Positions 26,688 to 34,230 of a stretch of 35,444 bases of DNA are shown here, piece after piece. The notes beneath the pieces were generated by a model that made no database searches, was not told the origin of the DNA, and saw only the letters and a program-made list of their open reading frames with translations. Every line of letters starts with the position of its first letter. Position 1 is the first letter of the stretch. Source of the DNA: an uncultured Lentisphaerota bacterium (GTDB lineage Bacteria; Verrucomicrobiota; Lentisphaeria; Victivallales; GWF2-50-93); the NCBI GenBank assembly GCA_903872565.1, contig CAIQLG010000500.1, positions 1-35,444 on the forward strand, in the 5' to 3' direction. The translations under genes were made by a program, and so were the position numbers.

Positions 26688-28123
26688 AAAGCGTAGCCCT
26701 GCTTTTTAACGAATCCAAAAAAACACACAAGTTTTGCCTCTGGACACTGATTTCTTTGTCCCTGTTTTTTTCTGGCTGTGAAGAGGAGAAAAACAATGTT
26801 TCCATGGAGGTAAAGGACGGAAATCTTGAAAGAAACAGCAGTATTTGCAGCACAACAGATAATGGTGAGACAAAGCCCATCAGCAAAGAACGCCTGGATG
26901 CTCTTGAAAAAAAATTAGGTATTGCTGCTTCAGACGCCGATAAAACTTCAGGAACAAAAATATTCAGAAGAAAACTCAAGGGTGTAACCGATAATGAGTA
27001 TGAAGACGGGAAAATATGTTTTTATGAGTTTAAAACACAGCTCGGCTCTGGATCTGTATATCTTGAAAGAATATGGGGCAATGACGATCTTGTGACCGAT
27101 TTGGAAGCCGATTTCAAGGCTGTTGGACACGCATGCCAACTCCTGTCGGAATGGATGGATGAAGTCTTGGCTAAAGACAAGGTTCAAAATCGGGAAAAAG
27201 TCGGAGAATTCATCAACGGACCAATGCTGTTGGCGGCAAAAAATTTCATCACATATAAACGCGTTTATCAAAAAGAAGAGGACAGAATTGCTAGGTTCAT
27301 TATGTATCTCACGGATCATTTCAAACTGGACATTGAAAGAATTAGGGAAATAAAATTAGAATTAGGCGAAAGAGTTAGCAGATACGAAGCCATTGAAATG
27401 AATCAGGAGAAAAAGAACGAAACGGATGGCCTGGGAGCTCTTCTTCTTGTGACAAGCATTTTGATTGAATACGGTCTTCCAGAAAATCCCGAGCTTTCTG
27501 CATATCTTCGGAATAACCCGATTGAAACTAAAAGTGCGGAATTCGCAGAATTCATTATGGAACGTCCGGAATCACAGGCATTAATGACTGATTCGCAAAA
27601 TGAGCCTGCCAACAAAAAACTTGAACCCATTGAAATCCTTTTTAACGGACTAACAATAAAATTGATTGATTCTAATTTCTTCGGGCCTGACAATCCAAGA
27701 ACATTTTCCTACACGTTGGCCATCCCTGAAAACACCCTGCCAGTGGATATTTTAACAAATGGAACCTCAACTGGCTCAGGGATAATAACTTGGCAATATT
27801 CATCGAAAGACAAGTATTCCGTCGGTCAACCTCCTTTTGCATACGCTTCCTGGTGTAAATTGGACGAAGATTTTCAGAATGAGCATTTTGGGAAAATTCT
27901 GGTGGATAAAAATAAACTGCTGGATTACACATTTTTTATTATCGGGCTCAATCCTGAAGAACTTTCCGAATGGGAAAGAGTGCTTGAACAGTCAAATCCG
28001 TCAGACAATATTGCAGAATTGCTGAAACAAAATATCAGTTGGTCAGAAGAAAAGAGAAAGATACTTGGATTTGATGATGTCATTCGCCTGTTTGAACCTC
28101 CAAAATCCGAGCCGGGAAAATAG
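26654..28123 (+). CDS. Putative lipoprotein of unknown function
   Basis: 489 aa, unrecognised. The N-terminus is unusual: about 26 mixed residues precede a hydrophobic stretch (LWTLISLSLFF) ending in the lipobox FSGC, so Cys43 is the probable lipidation site. A polar linker follows, then a helix-rich, highly charged region to about 300 and a more beta-like, Pro/Asn-rich region (about 310-420). No enzymatic motif is visible. AAGGAAAG is well spaced before the ATG at 26654, supporting that start despite the long n-region. It lies between gmd and fcl, which normally adjoin, and has no evident link to nucleotide-sugar chemistry, suggesting an inserted gene. Confidence 0.7.
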   Translation: MEGANFLIEALKSVALLFNESKKTHKFCLWTLISLSLFFSGCEEEKNNVSMEVKDGNLERNSSICSTTDNGETKPISKERLDALEKKLGIAASDADKTSGTKIFRRKLKGVTDNEYEDGKICFYEFKTQLGSGSVYLERIWGNDDLVTDLEADFKAVGHACQLLSEWMDEVLAKDKVQNREKVGEFINGPMLLAAKNFITYKRVYQKEEDRIARFIMYLTDHFKLDIERIREIKLELGERVSRYEAIEMNQEKKNETDGLGALLLVTSILIEYGLPENPELSAYLRNNPIETKSAEFAEFIMERPESQALMTDSQNEPANKKLEPIEILFNGLTIKLIDSNFFGPDNPRTFSYTLAIPENTLPVDILTNGTSTGSGIITWQYSSKDKYSVGQPPFAYASWCKLDEDFQNEHFGKILVDKNKLLDYTFFIIGLNPEELSEWERVLEQSNPSDNIAELLKQNISWSEEKRKILGFDDVIRLFEPPKSEPGK

Positions 28124-28130
28124 TTGTTAA

Positions 28131-28325
28131 ATGAAATATACCGACGATTATAATGCGAAATTCAAAATCTGGGCAGAGGAAAGAAAGGTACATCCACTGC
28201 CGGAATTCGAATTTCCATTCAAGATCGAATCCAGGAAGTTTAATTCCTACAAAGAATTCGACGACTGGAAAACTGACCTTGTCAAACGTATTGCGAAGGC
28301 GGGAGGATTAAGATGGAAGAAATAA
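28131..28325 (+). CDS. Small conserved-looking hypothetical protein
   Basis: A 64-aa, charged, cytoplasmic protein. It has a central FPFKIESRKFNSYKEFDDW and a C-terminal VKRIAKAGGLRWKK, which reads like a compact helical domain. It starts 7 nt after the lipoprotein stop and overlaps the presumed ATG of the next gene by 13 nt, so all three are probably on one transcript. Size and style resemble the small partners of the nucleotidyltransferase genes downstream, but no nucleotidyltransferase is adjacent. Function unknown. Confidence 0.6.
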   Translation: MKYTDDYNAKFKIWAEERKVHPLPEFEFPFKIESRKFNSYKEFDDWKTDLVKRIAKAGGLRWKK

Positions 28326-29284
28326 TTCAAAGGATAAATATGGAAAAAAACAGTAAAATATATATTGCCGGGCATACCGGAATGGTGGGATCGGCAATTT
28401 GCAGATATCTGGAAGCCAGAGGATTTAAAAACATCGTATCGAGAAATGGGGATGAACTGGATTTGCGAAATTCGCAGGCCGTCGAAAGCTTTTTCAAGGC
28501 TGAAAAGCCGGAACTGGTCTTCTTATGCGCCGCAAAGGTCGGTGGAATAAAAATCAACAGCAAGGAACCAGCCTCATTCCTATATGACAACCTGATGATC
28601 TCAGCAAACGTCATTCATAATTCATATCTCCACGGAGTTAAGAAGCTGTGCTTCCTTGGCAGTTCCTGCATATATCCTCGTGAATGCCCACAGCCGATGA
28701 AGGAGGAATATCTCATGACTGGTCCCTTCGAACCCACCAACGAGGGATATGCGGTTGCGAAATTCGCAGGTTACAAACTCGCATACTACTACGCTACACA
28801 ATACAGGATGGACACAATCTCCATAATGCCATGCAACCTATATGGGAAAAATGATCATTTCGACCTTGAAAAAGCACATGTCCTTTCCTCTCTTGTCAAA
28901 AGATTTTGCGATGCCATTGAAAATCGGATGGATTCCGTCACCCTTTGGGGAACTGGCTCGGCAAAAAGAGAATTCATGAATGTTGATGACTTCGCCGAAG
29001 CCGCCCTCTTTCTAATGGACAAATGGGAAAATCCTGAAATCATAAATGTCGGTACTGGATCAGACATCTCGATAAAGGATCTTGCCGAAAAAATTGCGGG
29101 TTTCGCAGGGTTCAAGGGAAAAATCCTATGGGATCATTCAATGCCAGACGGAATGCTGCGGAAATGTCTCGACATCTCTAAAATAAATTCCCTCGGATTC
29201 ATCCCTCGGATTACACTCGATGAGGGAATCAAGGAAATGATCAAAACTTATATTGACTTACATAAATGTTGTATTAATTCATAA
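28313..29284 (+). CDS. fcl: GDP-L-fucose synthase / GDP-L-colitose synthase (Fcl/ColC)
   Basis: A bifunctional 3,5-epimerase/4-reductase of the extended SDR family, NADPH-dependent. Motifs: AGHTGMVGSAI (Rossmann), AAKVGGI, LGSSCIYPRECPQPM with Cys119, PTNEGYAVAKFAG with Tyr146/Lys150, and KAHVLSSLVKRF with His189. The Cys and His are the acid/base pair of the epimerase step. GTGSAKREFMNVDD is also diagnostic. The ATG at 28313 has GGAGG 7 nt upstream; a second ATG at 28340 (MEKNSKIYIAG) has AAGGA and gives the more usual length. Fcl and ColC are close homologues and cannot be separated by eye. The ColD-like gene upstream argues that the real product may be GDP-L-colitose. Confidence 0.9.
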   Translation: MEEIIQRINMEKNSKIYIAGHTGMVGSAICRYLEARGFKNIVSRNGDELDLRNSQAVESFFKAEKPELVFLCAAKVGGIKINSKEPASFLYDNLMISANVIHNSYLHGVKKLCFLGSSCIYPRECPQPMKEEYLMTGPFEPTNEGYAVAKFAGYKLAYYYATQYRMDTISIMPCNLYGKNDHFDLEKAHVLSSLVKRFCDAIENRMDSVTLWGTGSAKREFMNVDDFAEAALFLMDKWENPEIINVGTGSDISIKDLAEKIAGFAGFKGKILWDHSMPDGMLRKCLDISKINSLGFIPRITLDEGIKEMIKTYIDLHKCCINS

Positions 29285-29317
29285 TCTTCTTCATGAACGA
29301 TCCAGGTTTTCATTAGT

Positions 29318-30106
29318 ATGATAAAAAATATATACATAGAACTTACCGAAAAATTCAACGATGGCAGGCTGAGGGCTGTAATTTGTTCTGGACAGGCCGC
29401 CGTTCTCCATAGAATAGCAATGATGAGCAAAGATGGAGACTGGATAATAATGGAGGATCAGGAATGCCTTTCTCATATAATACATGTACTGGAAGGTTAT
29501 GGAGCATCGTACCGTTTTGGAGCGCCACTTGACATTCGATGGCTTAAAGCCGGTTGGAGTTCTCATTTTGAATTCATGCATCAAAACATAAGGATCAGAA
29601 CAGACTTTTTTACACGGCCCCCACGTATTTCTTCTGAAATGTTGGAGCAGTTATGGAAGGAATCCGAAGGGAAGCATCCACCTTTTACGAACAAGCAATT
29701 TCTTGCCGAGATGAAAAAAACAAACCGTGAAAAGGACTATGCTGTCATTGGTGAGATTGCAAAAAAGATGGAAAATCCCCGGGATATCCTGCTATATTCA
29801 AGAAGCGCCAGGGACATAATTGAACTTGTTGGGGCTTTCCCTAAGTTAGTTGAGGAAATCAAAGAGAGCAGAGAACTACTGTTGAAATTACCATGTTCTA
29901 TTGATGAACTTGAAAAGGAACTGGATGCCGAAAGAAGAAAGCTTATGCATGCGAACGAAGATAGGCTCTTAAAATATACAAAAGCTTCCCAGAAATGGGC
30001 TGAAAAATGGATAGAAGTGCAAAGTCTTGTTTCTGGAAGAACATTGACTGAATCCCATGCTATAATTCTAAAAAATGCAGAAGGAGTTCTACCATTTCTA
30101 CCGTAA
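29318..30106 (+). CDS. Nucleotidyltransferase-like protein, module A
   Basis: 262 aa. The N-terminal about 100 residues fit a nucleotidyltransferase-like fold: a strand and turn VICSGQAAVLHRIAMM, acidic DGDWIIMED, and a later acidic strand IRIRTDFFTRPP. The rest is helical, with EMKKTNREKDYAVIGEIAKK and LLYSRSARDIIELVGAFP, a pattern I associate with uncharacterised nucleotidyltransferases found next to small proteins. The NTase metal motif is not textbook, so activity is uncertain. It starts 33 nt after the fcl stop with only a weak ribosome site. Its end overlaps the small gene that follows by 13 nt, the arrangement of a two-gene toxin-antitoxin or abortive-infection unit. Confidence 0.6.
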   Translation: MIKNIYIELTEKFNDGRLRAVICSGQAAVLHRIAMMSKDGDWIIMEDQECLSHIIHVLEGYGASYRFGAPLDIRWLKAGWSSHFEFMHQNIRIRTDFFTRPPRISSEMLEQLWKESEGKHPPFTNKQFLAEMKKTNREKDYAVIGEIAKKMENPRDILLYSRSARDIIELVGAFPKLVEEIKESRELLLKLPCSIDELEKELDAERRKLMHANEDRLLKYTKASQKWAEKWIEVQSLVSGRTLTESHAIILKNAEGVLPFLP

Positions 30107-30300
30107 AAAAAACAAATTTTAAAGATGAATTTTTAAGTGAAGAAGACTTGTCTCTTGCCAATATGAGTGATGAAGAGCTTGAAGCATATTGGAATTTCTG
30201 GCTTGAACTGGCTCAGATAACTAATCAGGATGATGAAGATCTCTACTCTCACGGAGTTTTTACACAATTCCCATTTAATATGAAAAATGAGTATGGGTGA
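30094..30300 (+). CDS. Small acidic partner protein of module A, ATT start
   Basis: A 68-aa acidic protein. MSDEELEAYWNFWLELAQIT and EDLYSHGVF form a clearly protein-like core. The frame has no ATG, GTG or TTG at its beginning. A perfect AAGGAG (30081-30086) lies 7 nt upstream of ATT at 30094, which would give the N-terminus M-STVKKTNFKDEFLSEEDL. The next conventional starts are TTG 30148 and ATG 30163, both without ribosome sites and truncating the core. The ATT start is therefore preferred. It overlaps the upstream nucleotidyltransferase gene, so translation is probably coupled. A proposed antitoxin or chaperone-like role is inference from layout only. Confidence 0.55.
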   Translation: MSTVKKTNFKDEFLSEEDLSLANMSDEELEAYWNFWLELAQITNQDDEDLYSHGVFTQFPFNMKNEYG

Positions 30301-30417
30301 AGGATTTCTTCTCATCAAAAGGTTTCGCAAAAAAAAGCTACATTGAAAAAAAATTAGTAAAATTTATTTTCCATCAAAAACATTGGACGTGGGCTTGATA
30401 ATAAGCGATTCTCAAAG

Positions 30418-30468
30418 TATCGTTACCTATAGTAACGTTAATTACCTGTGCAATTGACGGGGCGGAGC
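30418..30468. repeat. Repeat module (copy B)
   Basis: Shares TATCGTTACC (30418) and GACGGGGCGGAGC (30456-30468) with copy A at 22762-22814, spaced 38 versus 40 nt. Here CGTTAC/GTAACG (30421-30426 with 30432-30437) forms a 6-bp hairpin. The following strong hairpin of copy A is missing. Confidence 0.5.
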
Positions 30469-30505
30469 ACGGGAAGACTGTCCACAAATAACAATTTGAA
30501 TGAAA

Positions 30506-30532
30506 AGTTCACCACTAACAGATACTAACGGT
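30506..30532. repeat. TTAGTG-family phrase, inverted copy
   Basis: AGTTCACCACTAA followed by CTAACGGT; 22 of 27 bases match 33199-33225. The complement contains GTTAGTGGTGAAC, related to the TTAGTG repeats at 31300 and 35083. Confidence 0.45.
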
Positions 30533-30561
30533 CCACTGAACTATTACGATTAAAGATTTTT

Positions 30562-31074
30562 ATGAAAGAAATAGCTGATTTATTGAATGAAATGTGCCGG
30601 ACAGGCATAATCAAAAAATATGCCATATTTGGGGCAGTTGCGCAGATGAGATATACTGAGGCTGTTGTCACGATGGACTTGGATATATTGATTGCCATAC
30701 CAGATACTGATTCTCTTGCAATACTTCGTCCGATCTATGAATATTGTGCCAGGAAAGGGTATAAGCCGGAAGGCGAAGCGATACGAATCGGCATATGGCC
30801 GGTTCAATTTATTCCTACCTTTGACGACTTGTCCAGGGAAGCTATGGATTGTGCGGAGGAAGCAGATTTAGATGGTGTTTTTGTCCGTGTTGTAAAAGCT
30901 GATTATCTTGCTGCTATGGCATTAAAAGTGGGCAGGGCAAAAGATAAAACAAGAATCCTTGCCCTTCTGGAGGCAAATGCGGTAACAACCGAAGAAATGG
31001 GCAATATTGCTATGAAACACAACCTTGCAAAGGAATGGAAACAGTTCAAGGAAAAGTTGCTGGATGAAAACTGA
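30562..31074 (+). CDS. Nucleotidyltransferase-like protein, module B
   Basis: 170 aa. KKYAIFGAVAQMRYTEAVVT then MDLDILIAI matches the layout of minimal nucleotidyltransferases (strand, glycine turn, helix, then DxD on the next strand). The usual GG/GS turn is GA. A third acidic position may lie in the strand around VQFIPTFDD. The C-terminal half is helical (ADYLAAMALKVGRAKDKTRI). This resembles AbiEii/DUF6036-type nucleotidyltransferases that act as toxins by modifying tRNA or proteins. The ribosome site is weak (AAAG). It overlaps the small gene downstream by 11 nt. It is not similar enough to module A or C to be a recent duplicate. Confidence 0.65.
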   Translation: MKEIADLLNEMCRTGIIKKYAIFGAVAQMRYTEAVVTMDLDILIAIPDTDSLAILRPIYEYCARKGYKPEGEAIRIGIWPVQFIPTFDDLSREAMDCAEEADLDGVFVRVVKADYLAAMALKVGRAKDKTRILALLEANAVTTEEMGNIAMKHNLAKEWKQFKEKLLDEN

Positions 31075-31246
31075 ATCTAAAAATCTTCTCGAACGTCAGG
31101 CGTTATGGCAAAAGACACGCAAGAATGAATCCTGGGCCGACAAACTGAAAAAATCAGCTCAAGCCCGTGATTCATTAAGCAATTTTGCTTCAAGTAGTCG
31201 AAAAAGCATCACTACTAAAGGTCCTCTAACAAGAATTAACATGTAA
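31064..31246 (+). CDS. Small basic partner protein of module B
   Basis: A 60-aa basic protein (LLERQALWQKTRKNESWADK, then KLKKSAQARDSLSNF). It is predicted to be helical with an unstructured Ser/Lys tail. The ATG at 31064 lies inside the end of the nucleotidyltransferase gene, with AAGGAAAAG upstream, so the pair is translationally coupled. Likely antitoxin or accessory subunit by position; no DNA-binding motif is recognised. An earlier in-frame start at 31025 would lie wholly within the upstream gene and is not favoured. Confidence 0.6.
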   Translation: MKTESKNLLERQALWQKTRKNESWADKLKKSAQARDSLSNFASSSRKSITTKGPLTRINM

Positions 31247-31249
31247 ACC

Positions 31250-31380
31250 TTGCTGTGAATTTTATTTTGTCCTACAACAATTAAACTCCCAGCAACTATT
31301 CGTTAGTGTTTTGTTAGTGCAGGTTAGTGGTTAAAAAAATCTTATAATTCGTTTAATTCGGTAAATTCGCTGACAAAATC
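31250..31380. repeat. Long intergenic repeat, copy 1
   Basis: Begins with an imperfect inverted repeat (31250-31270 with 31274-31295). Three TTAGTG units (from 31303) follow, then a stretch from 31323 nearly identical to 35107-35164 (TTAGTGGTTAAAAA, CTTATAATTCGTTTAATTCG, ACAAAATC). It fills most of the gap before the ABC transporter gene; no gene is seen in it. Confidence 0.75.
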
Positions 31381-31478
31381 GCTGCGTCTCAGCATCGCTG
31401 CGCGAGATATTCTTATGTCCGTGTAATTCGTGTGTTTAGTAGGTAAAAAAATAAATTTATGGTGTCCAGAAATTCATT

Positions 31479-33185
31479 ATGATCTTAATGTTCAGACAAC
31501 TATGGGATCTATTCACGCTCAAGGAGCGCCTGATATGTTTTGCCCTACTATTCATGATGCTGGTATCAGCCACTCTGGAGATTTTGGGGATTGGTCTGGT
31601 TATGCCTGTCATCGCATTGCTTGCAAGACCGGAACTGATCGAGCAGAACAGGCATTTGAAAATGTTGCAAAATTTTCTTCAACCATCTTCACATGAGAGT
31701 TTTCTGATAATTTTATGCGCAATTATGATCATTCTTTTCATATTAAAAAATTCCTTCCTTGCAATGCAAAACTACATCCAAGCCAGATTCATCTTCCAAA
31801 AGGGAGCGCAACTGGCATCCAAGCTTTTCGACAACTATATTCATGCACCATATAAATTCCATCTTGCACGAAACTCGGGACATCTGATAGGTTCCCTGGG
31901 GTTGGCTTCAGGTTTATGTAGTGGAATTCTTGTCCCAATGATGGTTCTTCTTGCCGAGCTTATAATTATTGTCAGCATCCTGATCTTGCTTTTACTTTTG
32001 TCTCCATACGTTACGCTTGGCCTTATAGTAGTGGTACTCTTGATATCTGCTATGGTATATTTCCCTTTCCGGAGATGGAACGGGAAATTAGGTAATTCCA
32101 TGGTGGAAGAATCCATGGAATTGTCAAAAATTGTATTGCAGGGACTTAAGGCGGTAAAAGAAAGCAAGATTAGGAACGTGGAAGATTACTTTTCGAAGGA
32201 TTACCTGTCACACTCAACCAGTTACAATCATATTCAGGCAAACATTTCTTTCATGGGCAATATTCCAAGATTCATGATTGAGGCATTGCTTGTTGTAGTC
32301 GGCATGGGAACACTAATCATTTTGGTACTTTGCGATAAAAGCGTTGGATCTATAACCATGACTCTTTCTCTTTTCGCAGTTTCATTGGTCAGGCTGATGC
32401 CATCAATGAGCCGAATCCAATACAGTCTTACAACGATAAGACATGGACAAGGAGTCTTCGAGCCGCTTTCAAGAGAGCTCTGCTTCTTTGAACGGGAAGA
32501 CAAGACTCCAAAATATCTGGACTTCAAATTTACTTCCAAAATATCCATAAAAAGTCTCTGTTTCCGCTATTCTGATGCTTCTCCAGACATATTTGAGGAC
32601 TTTTCTCTTGACATACAGAAAAATTCTTCAATTGCTTTCGTAGGTGCGACAGGATGCGGAAAAACGACATTGGTTGATCTTATTCTGGGTCTCCTTAAGC
32701 CGGTCTCCGGCAAAATTTGCGTTGATGGAGTTGACATTGAGGAGAATATTCCCGCCTGGCAGACACGGATCGGCTACGTCTCTCAATTCATCTACCTGCT
32801 GGACGACAGTATAAAGGCAAATGTTGCTTTTGGGGTGCCATCCAATCGAATAGATGACAACCGTGTCCGGGAATGCCTTCAAATCGCTCAGATTCTTGAT
32901 TTTGTCGAATCCCTTCCACAAGATATTGACAACCTTATCGGAGAAAACGGCATTCAACTTTCTGGTGGGCAGCGCCAACGTGTTGGTATTGCCCGCGCTC
33001 TTTATCACAGACCCGAGGTACTTGTCCTTGACGAGGCGACTTCCGCCCTTGACAACGATACGGAAAAAGCCTTCGTTGATGCTCTTAAAACTCTTCATGG
33101 AAAACTCACCATAATCATAGTGGCGCACAGATTGACAACAGTGCAAAATTGCGATCGGATTATAAAAATCAATGATTCCCTATGA
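31479..33185 (+). CDS. ABC exporter (permease-ATPase fusion), PglK/MsbA-like
   Basis: A half-transporter that would work as a dimer, probably flipping a lipid-linked glycan or exporting a lipid. Six transmembrane helices (about 18-48, 72-95, 147-175, 176-195, 264-284, 289-308) precede the nucleotide-binding domain. That domain has Walker A GATGCGKTT (389-397), a Q-loop in IGYVSQFIY, the signature LSGGQRQR (494-501), Walker B VLVLDEATSALD (514-525) and the H-loop IIVAHR. All ATPase elements are intact. The transmembrane part is more like PglK and other O-antigen/N-glycan flippases than drug exporters, fitting the upstream sugar genes. Start ATG 31479 or 31488; no ribosome site is evident. Confidence 0.9.
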   Translation: MILMFRQLWDLFTLKERLICFALLFMMLVSATLEILGIGLVMPVIALLARPELIEQNRHLKMLQNFLQPSSHESFLIILCAIMIILFILKNSFLAMQNYIQARFIFQKGAQLASKLFDNYIHAPYKFHLARNSGHLIGSLGLASGLCSGILVPMMVLLAELIIIVSILILLLLLSPYVTLGLIVVVLLISAMVYFPFRRWNGKLGNSMVEESMELSKIVLQGLKAVKESKIRNVEDYFSKDYLSHSTSYNHIQANISFMGNIPRFMIEALLVVVGMGTLIILVLCDKSVGSITMTLSLFAVSLVRLMPSMSRIQYSLTTIRHGQGVFEPLSRELCFFEREDKTPKYLDFKFTSKISIKSLCFRYSDASPDIFEDFSLDIQKNSSIAFVGATGCGKTTLVDLILGLLKPVSGKICVDGVDIEENIPAWQTRIGYVSQFIYLLDDSIKANVAFGVPSNRIDDNRVRECLQIAQILDFVESLPQDIDNLIGENGIQLSGGQRQRVGIARALYHRPEVLVLDEATSALDNDTEKAFVDALKTLHGKLTIIIVAHRLTTVQNCDRIIKINDSL

Positions 33186-33198
33186 TATAAAACCGAGC

Positions 33199-33225
33199 AG
33201 TTCACCACTAATGAAAGCTAACGGT
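33199..33225. repeat. TTAGTG-family phrase, inverted copy
   Basis: Partner of 30506-30532 (22 of 27 identical), directly downstream of the ABC transporter gene. Confidence 0.45.
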
Positions 33226-33338
33226 TTGCCAACTCAGCTCTGTGTTTGCCGTTGGCGAGTGCGTAATTGGATTTAAACGATATGAGTTGAATTATTGATC
33301 TGACATACTATATTACAGTTCGAACGGGAATAAGGATA

Positions 33339-33397
33339 GTAATGCAGGTATTCCTACCTGCTAATTGAAGAACTACAGGCAGGAATGCCTGTGTTAC
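33339..33397. repeat. Inverted pair of small palindromes
   Basis: Hairpin GCAGGTA/TACCTGC (33344-33350 with 33355-33361, loop TTCC) and hairpin ACAGGCA/TGCCTGT (33375-33381 with 33386-33392, loop GGAA). The two are also inverted copies of each other (33339-33361 against 33375-33397, a few mismatches), so an alternative long-stem fold exists. It lies in the 287-nt gap before module C; the remainder of the gap holds only the phrase at 33199-33225. Confidence 0.7.
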
Positions 33398-33472
33398 TTT
33401 TGTGGCGTATTTGCTTAACTTAGTGAAATTCGGGTCGAAGGGAAACAAAAGGGAATTTAAACAGAGCTATAC

Positions 33473-33685
33473 ATGTCAAGAGAAATAATTGAAAATGTAT
33501 TGAGACGGGGCGATAAAAAAGATGAACGATCCTTCGACAGGGATTTCTGGAAGAAAGCAGGTACAGAAGCTATTTTTTCCGCCGCATGGGAAATGACCGC
33601 CGAAGTTTCTTCAATAAGAGGGCAAAATGTCGGCCAATCAAGACTTCAAAGAAATATTCAGACTATTAAACGCAGAAGAGGTTGA
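33473..33685 (+). CDS. Small basic partner protein of module C
   Basis: A 70-aa protein with a conserved-looking core (FDRDFWKKAGTEAIFSAAWE) and a basic tail (SRLQRNIQTIKRRRG). I recall similar small proteins directly upstream of nucleotidyltransferase genes, though I cannot name a family. Its last 59 nt overlap the start of the nucleotidyltransferase gene in another frame, an unusually long overlap. The tail still reads like genuine protein, so both are kept. The ATG has only a weak AGAG upstream. A proposed antitoxin or partner role is inference. Confidence 0.6.
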   Translation: MSREIIENVLRRGDKKDERSFDRDFWKKAGTEAIFSAAWEMTAEVSSIRGQNVGQSRLQRNIQTIKRRRG

Positions 33686-34067
33686 ATACGTCATTGTCGG
33701 TGCGCATGCGGTCATGTTCTACACTGAACCGCGGTATACTAAGGACATTGACATACTCGTTAATCCAACTGTGGAAAATGCCAGGAAGGCGTGGAATGCT
33801 CTTGCAAAATTTGGAGCACCATTGAAAAACATCTCCGAAAGCGATTTTATGGACAAGGATTTGATTTATCAGGTTGGCATTGAACCCAATAGAATTGACA
33901 TAATAATGAGTATTGCCGGGGTGGAATTTGACCAGGCATGGAGAAACAGGCAAACCTCTTCATATGATGGTATTCCTATTAATATTCTCTCCAGAGATGA
34001 TCTGATAAGAGCAAAAAAAGCATCAGGTCGGAGACAGGATCTTTTAGACTTGGAAAGATTGATTTAG
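33627..34067 (+). CDS. Nucleotidyltransferase (DUF6036/AbiEii-like), module C
   Basis: 146 aa. The best NTase match of the three: YVIVGAHAVMFYTEPRYTKD followed by IDILVNPT gives the G-turn, helix and DxD. RIDIIMSI supplies the third acidic strand, and INILSRDDLIRAKKASGRRQDLLDLERL is the family's typical C-terminal end. It should be an active nucleotidyltransferase fold and is a likely toxin-type partner in a two-gene unit. GAGGG lies 5 nt before the ATG, a good ribosome site that supports this start inside the preceding gene. Confidence 0.8.
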   Translation: MSANQDFKEIFRLLNAEEVEYVIVGAHAVMFYTEPRYTKDIDILVNPTVENARKAWNALAKFGAPLKNISESDFMDKDLIYQVGIEPNRIDIIMSIAGVEFDQAWRNRQTSSYDGIPINILSRDDLIRAKKASGRRQDLLDLERLI

Positions 34068-34074
34068 ATGTTCC

Positions 34075-34230
34075 CAAGAGCTCACACACGAAACTCTTGT
34101 AAATGTCTATCAACTGGGCATAAGCCAGAATAGGCTTGCCCGAGACATTGGGGTTCCTCCGAGGAGAATAAACGAAATATGTCTTGAAAAGAGAGGTGTC
34201 AGTGCCGTTAAAAGTCTTCCTCCATTTTGA
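34075..34230 (+). pseudogene. Fragment of a HigA-type antitoxin
   Basis: Directly after module C, one frame reads LVNVYQLGISQNRLARDIGV then PPRRINEICLEKRGVSA. This is the helix-turn-helix core of HigA antitoxins (LGISQNRLARDIGVPPRRINEI is near-invariant in the family). The N-terminal lead (HPGE...L) and the C-terminal half are missing, and the frame ends at a TGA at 34228. The HigB toxin is absent. A second open frame overlaps it (GTG 34196 to TAA 34333, 45 codons, FQASVFGEEIPRLNL) and may be debris of another gene. Confidence 0.75.
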
